A stretch of DNA of 64,000 nucleotides from Streptomyces silvae (lineage in GTDB: Bacteria; Actinomycetota; Actinomycetes; Streptomycetales; Streptomycetaceae): NCBI RefSeq assembly GCF_016745505.1, contig NZ_JAERUC010000012.1:1-64000 (forward strand), in the 5' to 3' direction. This document shows, in pieces, positions 59,787 to 64,000 of this stretch. Each line of letters begins with the position of its first letter. The first letter of the stretch is position 1. Under the pieces are notes generated by a model. It was not told the origin of the DNA and did not search any database. It worked only from the letters and a program-made list of their open reading frames with translations. Position numbers and translations under genes: made by a program.

Positions 59787-62700
59787 TCACGGCGTGAGCT
59801 CATCTGGCGCATCGTCGCACGTTTGCGGTACATCGTCGTGGTGCAGCTGTGGGGCATAGAGGGCTAGGGTCAGGGGCTCGGATGCAGGTGTGGTCGTCAG
59901 TTCGTCGGCGTTGAGCTGAATGCCCATCTGAGCCCTTGAGGCCAACTCATTACGCAGGCCCGTCACCCGGTAGGTAGCGCCGTGAGCAGTGCTTCGAGCT
60001 TTGGTCGCCTCGGTCCGAAGGCGCTTGGCTGCTGCGTTGTCCTCCCCCGTGGCACGGTGTAGGAGTACGGCCTTTTCCTGCTGTGACATGTTCGCTTCGG
60101 TGAGCACGGGCTCGTGTTCGCCGGTGGGCCCGGCCATCTGGACAGCAGCCTGGAGTCGCGCGTTGATCTTCTCCAGTTTCCGACCGGTCTCTTCGTGGGT
60201 ACGAAGCAGTCCTTCGCGATCTGCCTCGACCGCAGCTCGATCGTCCCCACGGAGTGTCAGACGCCCGAAGCGCCCCGTCGCGGCCAGCTGCTGTTCGAGA
60301 CCTTCGATACGGGCCTGTGTGCCGTTCAGTCGGGCGGTGCGTTCAGCAATCGTGCTGTCCAGCGCTCGGAATTCGCGGATGGCTGCGGCCCGTTCGGCAA
60401 CGTCCTGATGGCGGCGGTGGAGTGCAAGCGAGTTCGGGCCTGATCCGGCAGCAGCCTCCCGTTCGGCACGGTCCGCAGCGGCCTCCGCCTTCTCGGCCGC
60501 CGTGCTGGTGGCGCGAGCCGCCGTCGCCGCCTTGCGCACAGCGTCGCGCAGGGCTGAGTTACTGAGGTGGGCGTACGGACGATCAGCCGTCGGCGCCGCT
60601 TCAGGAAGAGTAGTCAGCGCCTCCCGCCGCCCGGCCGTGGCCGGGGTAGATCGGACCTCGGGCTCCGCGCCCTCTCGGAGGGCGTCCGCGTCGTGTAGTT
60701 CTCCCGCACCGGGGCCGCGCGGGATCGGCAGATCCGCTACCGCCTGGCGAACATGGGCGGGCACCGCGTTCTTGGGGAGTTCGGAGAGGATCATGCGTTC
60801 CTCGGTGCCGTTCTCGATCTCGCGGATGAGGCCGGCGACGGCGCGGTCAAGCTGTTCCTGCTCGGTGAGTGCGTCGCCGCTGCGGGCGCGGTCGGCGTCG
60901 GTTTCGTAGACGGAGAGCGGCAGGAAGAGGTGGGACTCCTTCTTGTCGCGACTCATCATCGTGTAGAGCGCGTTCGCCTGGGCTCCGGGACCGTAGACCA
61001 GGGTCTCTTGCACGCTGAGCCCCTGCGACTTATGGCCGGTGATCGCGTATCCGAGGCTGAGTCCGCCCTGTGCGATGTAGTCGGCCTCGACCCATTCGGC
61101 AACGTCACGGTGGCCGTCGGCGGTCTTCTCCCGCCACTCGATCAACACCCGGCGTTCCTCGTCCACGGCCCGCACGATTCCGCGGAGGCCGTTCAGCACG
61201 TCTTCGTTCTCGCCTCGGGTCCGCTTGCCCCGGTAGTCGTTGATCCGAAGGAGGACCTGGTCACCGACGGACAGCATCAGCTCACCGCCGCCGGGCAGCG
61301 CGTAGGCGTGCTCGGGACCGGTGAGGTCGCCGTTCTCCTTCCGCAGGGCACGAGCCCCGACGTTCAGTTCCTCCACCACCTCGTTGGTGGCGGCGAGCAT
61401 GAGGAGCTGCTGCACGGCGGTGTGGTCGTCGGTGTGCGCGGCGCGCTTGTCGGCCCAGATGGTGAGCATCGCGGCGAGGGTGGCGTCCTTGTCCGCGAGG
61501 GCGTGCACGCGGCCGGTCCCGGCGAAGGTGCGGAGTGCTTCCACGCGGTTGTCGTCGCGCCACAGCTCCAGGGCCCGCCGCTCGATCGCGTCCTTCTGCC
61601 GGAAATTCTCGTTGAGACTGAGTCCGCCCACGATGTGGTGCACGGCGGCGAAGGAACCACCGATGCCGGGCGAGTGCAACTGCTTCGGGTCACCGATGCC
61701 GACGACCTTCGTGCCGGTCATCGCTGCGTGGCTGAGGAGTTCGGCGATGTCGCGGTCATCGCACATGGCGGCTTCGTCCACGACTAGCACGTCGACGCCG
61801 GTGAGGCCGGGGCCGCCGTTGCGGATGCCGGTGAGCCAGGACGCGAGGGTGCGCGACTCGATGCCTGCCTCGGCCTTCAGGTTCGCGGCGGCGACGGCGG
61901 CCGTGCTCAAGCCGGCGATGACGAGACCGTGGGCCTCCCATGCCTGCCGGGCGGTGTCCATGATCGTGGTTTTGCCCGCTCCGGCGATGCCCACGACTAC
62001 GTCGATTCCGTGCCCGGCCGTGAGCAGCCGTTCGAGGACGGCGCGCTGTTCGCCGGAGAACGCGAAGGTGCCACCGTGCTGGGCCTCGACGGTGGACAAG
62101 GTCATGTCGACCGTGTCGCGGCTGACGACGGCGGCCTGCGTGCCGAGCCGGTTCGTTGCCTCGGAGACGATCAGCGCTTCCGCCGCCACGATGTCCGCCG
62201 TGGTGTACCGGTCGGCGTGCGTGAAGTGTTGAGCGCCCTTCGGATTCAGCTGAACCACGTATCCGGCGTGACGGAGGACGGAGGTGGTGAGTTGTTCGGC
62301 TTCCTCGGCGTTCGCGACTCCGTACGGGAGGACGTCCAGCACGGCGGCGATGGCGGCGGCGTGGGTGAACTCCTTGGAGTGGCTGGTCAGGCCGGTCTTA
62401 GGGTCGAAGACCTGGGCGCACAGCTCGTCCAGAGAGGGGTTCTGGTCCGCTCGGTCCCGCTCCATCGCGCTCGCTGCGATGGCGTCGGGGTCGTCACCGA
62501 CAGCACGCCCCTCGGCCTGCCAGTAGGCGCGAAGGACGTCGTCCCCGACTCCGGCGGCCTCGCCGTTCTTCGCGGCCTTGGATGCGGTGGAGGCGGCGGT
62601 ACGCTCGCGGGTCGTGGCGCTGTCGTAGTCGATTCCCAGCTTCGTCAGCAGAGCCCGGACCTGGCTGTCGCGCTTGCTGAACAGGCGGATCGTCGCCTCG

Positions 62701-64000
62701 GGGATCGCTGCGATCTCCCATGCGCCGGTCCTCTCCTCGCGACGGAAGCTGATGCCGAAGTTGTCGGTCAGCTCTCGGCGGATACGGGCGTTCATGAGGG
62801 ACTGGGTCGCGCGGGTGTGTCGGTGGAGGTCACGGCCTCCGCTGGCCATGGTGGACCACTTGCCGTCGGCGCCCTTGACCATGTTGGCCAGGGTGAAGTG
62901 CAGGTGAAAGTGGGGGTCGCCGTACGGGGCACCGTCCACGGGCCGGGCGGCGCGGTGCACCATCATCCAGCCGGAGAACCCGCTCGTCTCCACGGTCTCC
63001 GCTTCGTCGCCGTCACCGTGGTGACCACGCATGGCGTAGGCGGTCCACCGTTCGAGGGCGGTGATGGACTCGCGGCCGGCGGAGGTGTAGATGCCCTCGA
63101 CCTGAGCGGCGATCTTTTCCGGGGCGTAGGCGAGGAACGCGGACTTCGACTTCGCGAGGTCCAAGGTGACGTCGGCGCCGAAGTTGCCGACCTGCACTCG
63201 GCCTTCGAGGAGAGCGGCCTTGATCTCCTCGGCGTCCCACACGTCCTCGGGCGAAAGTCCCGCTGCCTTGGCCATGGCGACGGCTTCGCGTACGTCCATC
63301 GGCAGATCCCGAAGACGGCGTTCGCCTTCGCCTTCAGTCTGGGTGTACCGCCGCTTCATCGACGCGGCGGTGAACAGGTCGCCGGGCTGTTGTCCGGTCT
63401 CGGTGGCGCGGGCCTCGACGGCGCGAAGCAGAGCACGGGCGTCCAGGTGGCCGCCCGCCTCAGCGGCCACGGCCTTCTCCAGCGTGTCTTCGCCGTACAG
63501 GTCGACGGCGTCGATGCCGACAGCATCGGCGAGCTTCAGCACGGTGGAGGCTGGGACGCGGTGCGATTCCCCGAACCGCTTGAGCTGGCTCTCCATCCTG
63601 CGAAAGGCGTCCTGCTTGCGCTTGGAGTCGAGCAGGGAGACGGGCTTCACGCTGCGTTCGGCGGCGGCGCGGCGGATGGCACGGGCCAGCGGGGCAGCGG
63701 GGAGCTTGGCGGCCGGCGCAATGGCGAGCTTGGGTTCTACGAGAGTCTGCCCGTTCCGGGGGTCCTCGCCATGCATGAGGCGTCGGGCGGCCTGGAAGTG
63801 CTCGGGGGCGAGGACGCTGCCGGGGGTGATGTCGAATGCGGTGAGGCCGTTTCCGATCCAGACCAGGGGGCGTTCGCTGGCATCGAGGTGGTACTCCACC
63901 TGTCCGTCGGTCGGCCGTGGGGGAAGGGCCTGTTCGCCGTAGAGGTCGCGGGCGTCGAGTCCGGCTGCGGCAGCGACTTCGACGGCGTCGAAGCCGGTGA
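59787..64000 (-). CDS. traA: MobF/TraA-type relaxase-helicase (5' end beyond window)
   Basis: More than 1,400 aa; the frame is open to the right edge, so the N-terminus is not seen. The relaxase metal site HFHLHF lies in GAPYGDPHFHLHFTLANM. A RecD/UvrD-type helicase follows: Walker A GIAGAGKTT, DEAAMC, GDPKQLHSP and a TGHKSQG motif near the end, then a coiled-coil-rich tail. MobF relaxases nick oriT and unwind the transferred strand. The catalytic Tyr is not identified in the visible part. Repeated AGLDARDLYGE-like motifs precede the relaxase core. It is on the opposite strand to the transfer operon. Confidence 0.92.
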   Translation of the reverse strand, partial: TGFDAVEVAAAAGLDARDLYGEQALPPRPTDGQVEYHLDASERPLVWIGNGLTAFDITPGSVLAPEHFQAARRLMHGEDPRNGQTLVEPKLAIAPAAKLPAAPLARAIRRAAAERSVKPVSLLDSKRKQDAFRRMESQLKRFGESHRVPASTVLKLADAVGIDAVDLYGEDTLEKAVAAEAGGHLDARALLRAVEARATETGQQPGDLFTAASMKRRYTQTEGEGERRLRDLPMDVREAVAMAKAAGLSPEDVWDAEEIKAALLEGRVQVGNFGADVTLDLAKSKSAFLAYAPEKIAAQVEGIYTSAGRESITALERWTAYAMRGHHGDGDEAETVETSGFSGWMMVHRAARPVDGAPYGDPHFHLHFTLANMVKGADGKWSTMASGGRDLHRHTRATQSLMNARIRRELTDNFGISFRREERTGAWEIAAIPEATIRLFSKRDSQVRALLTKLGIDYDSATTRERTAASTASKAAKNGEAAGVGDDVLRAYWQAEGRAVGDDPDAIAASAMERDRADQNPSLDELCAQVFDPKTGLTSHSKEFTHAAAIAAVLDVLPYGVANAEEAEQLTTSVLRHAGYVVQLNPKGAQHFTHADRYTTADIVAAEALIVSEATNRLGTQAAVVSRDTVDMTLSTVEAQHGGTFAFSGEQRAVLERLLTAGHGIDVVVGIAGAGKTTIMDTARQAWEAHGLVIAGLSTAAVAAANLKAEAGIESRTLASWLTGIRNGGPGLTGVDVLVVDEAAMCDDRDIAELLSHAAMTGTKVVGIGDPKQLHSPGIGGSFAAVHHIVGGLSLNENFRQKDAIERRALELWRDDNRVEALRTFAGTGRVHALADKDATLAAMLTIWADKRAAHTDDHTAVQQLLMLAATNEVVEELNVGARALRKENGDLTGPEHAYALPGGGELMLSVGDQVLLRINDYRGKRTRGENEDVLNGLRGIVRAVDEERRVLIEWREKTADGHRDVAEWVEADYIAQGGLSLGYAITGHKSQGLSVQETLVYGPGAQANALYTMMSRDKKESHLFLPLSVYETDADRARSGDALTEQEQLDRAVAGLIREIENGTEERMILSELPKNAVPAHVRQAVADLPIPRGPGAGELHDADALREGAEPEVRSTPATAGRREALTTLPEAAPTADRPYAHLSNSALRDAVRKAATAARATSTAAEKAEAAADRAEREAAAGSGPNSLALHRRHQDVAERAAAIREFRALDSTIAERTARLNGTQARIEGLEQQLAATGRFGRLTLRGDDRAAVEADREGLLRTHEETGRKLEKINARLQAAVQMAGPTGEHEPVLTEANMSQQEKAVLLHRATGEDNAAAKRLRTEATKARSTAHGATYRVTGLRNELASRAQMGIQLNADELTTTPASEPLTLALYAPQLHHDDVPQTCDDAPDELTP

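Noticed and set aside
1-64000. CRISPR array, rRNA, tRNA, transposon ends or phage genes
   Set aside because: No regularly spaced repeats, structural RNA signatures, transposase or phage structural genes were found on reading both strands.

Overview
The window looks like high-GC actinobacterial DNA, almost certainly Streptomyces. Evidence: strong third-position GC bias, many GTG starts and ATGA/TGATG gene overlaps, a WhiB-type protein, DUF6153, DUF2637 and SCO6880-type families, and rare TTA codons confined to accessory genes. No rRNA, tRNA, CRISPR array, integrase or transposase was found. The replication and transfer genes suggest a conjugative plasmid or integrative conjugative element carrying metal-resistance and RiPP cargo; the sequence cannot say which.

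Left part (1-18.4 kb) is a metal and drug resistance region. A copZ-copA pair (copA runs off the left edge) faces a secreted His-rich protein gene, with three CsoR-like palindromes between them. A fourth palindrome precedes a DUF4396 membrane protein and a cytosolic Cys-rich copper-storage protein. Around these lie three DUF6153-like small proteins, a DUF305 lipoprotein, a BNR-repeat lipoprotein, a cysteine-synthase-like/MFS operon and two divergent TetR/MFS efflux modules with long inverted-repeat operators. The region ends with a MerR/organomercurial lyase pair, a decayed SpoIIE-type phosphatase and a flavin/F420 oxidoreductase.

Middle part (18.9-41.1 kb) is the element backbone. It starts with an ImmA/IrrE protease - membrane protein - amidohydrolase - unknown gene cassette and an XRE regulator. 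A divergent control region with repeated TTCGCA(C/T) motifs leads into a replication/regulation operon: small HTH protein, WhiB-like protein, winged-helix Rep-like protein containing a perfect 17-bp hairpin, DnaC-like ATPase, DUF4326 and a DUF2637 spread-like protein. After a strong terminator comes a type IV secretion-like transfer operon: lipoprotein, SLT/NlpC-P60 hydrolase, small membrane protein, duplicated VirB8-like protein, VirB6-like protein, SCO6880 protein, VirB4-like ATPase and VirD4-like coupling ATPase.

Right part (41.2-64 kb) holds cargo between the transfer operon and the relaxase. Two XRE/TPR regulator genes share a TTGACCAC tandem-repeat motif; they travel with a TrmO-like and a GNAT gene. 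A run of small regulators (HATPase, double LuxR-type HTH, DUF6415-like) leads into an FxLD-family class I lanthipeptide cluster: isoaspartyl-type methyltransferase, 63-aa precursor, LanB, LanC, a stand-alone SpaB_C-like protein, a helical-repeat protein and an ABC exporter. MazG-like and HTH-less DUF5753 genes follow. A very large MobF-type relaxase/helicase on the minus strand runs off the right edge.

TTA (bldA-dependent) codons occur in lanB, both XRE/TPR regulators and the first gene of the small operon, suggesting that the lanthipeptide locus is tied to development.
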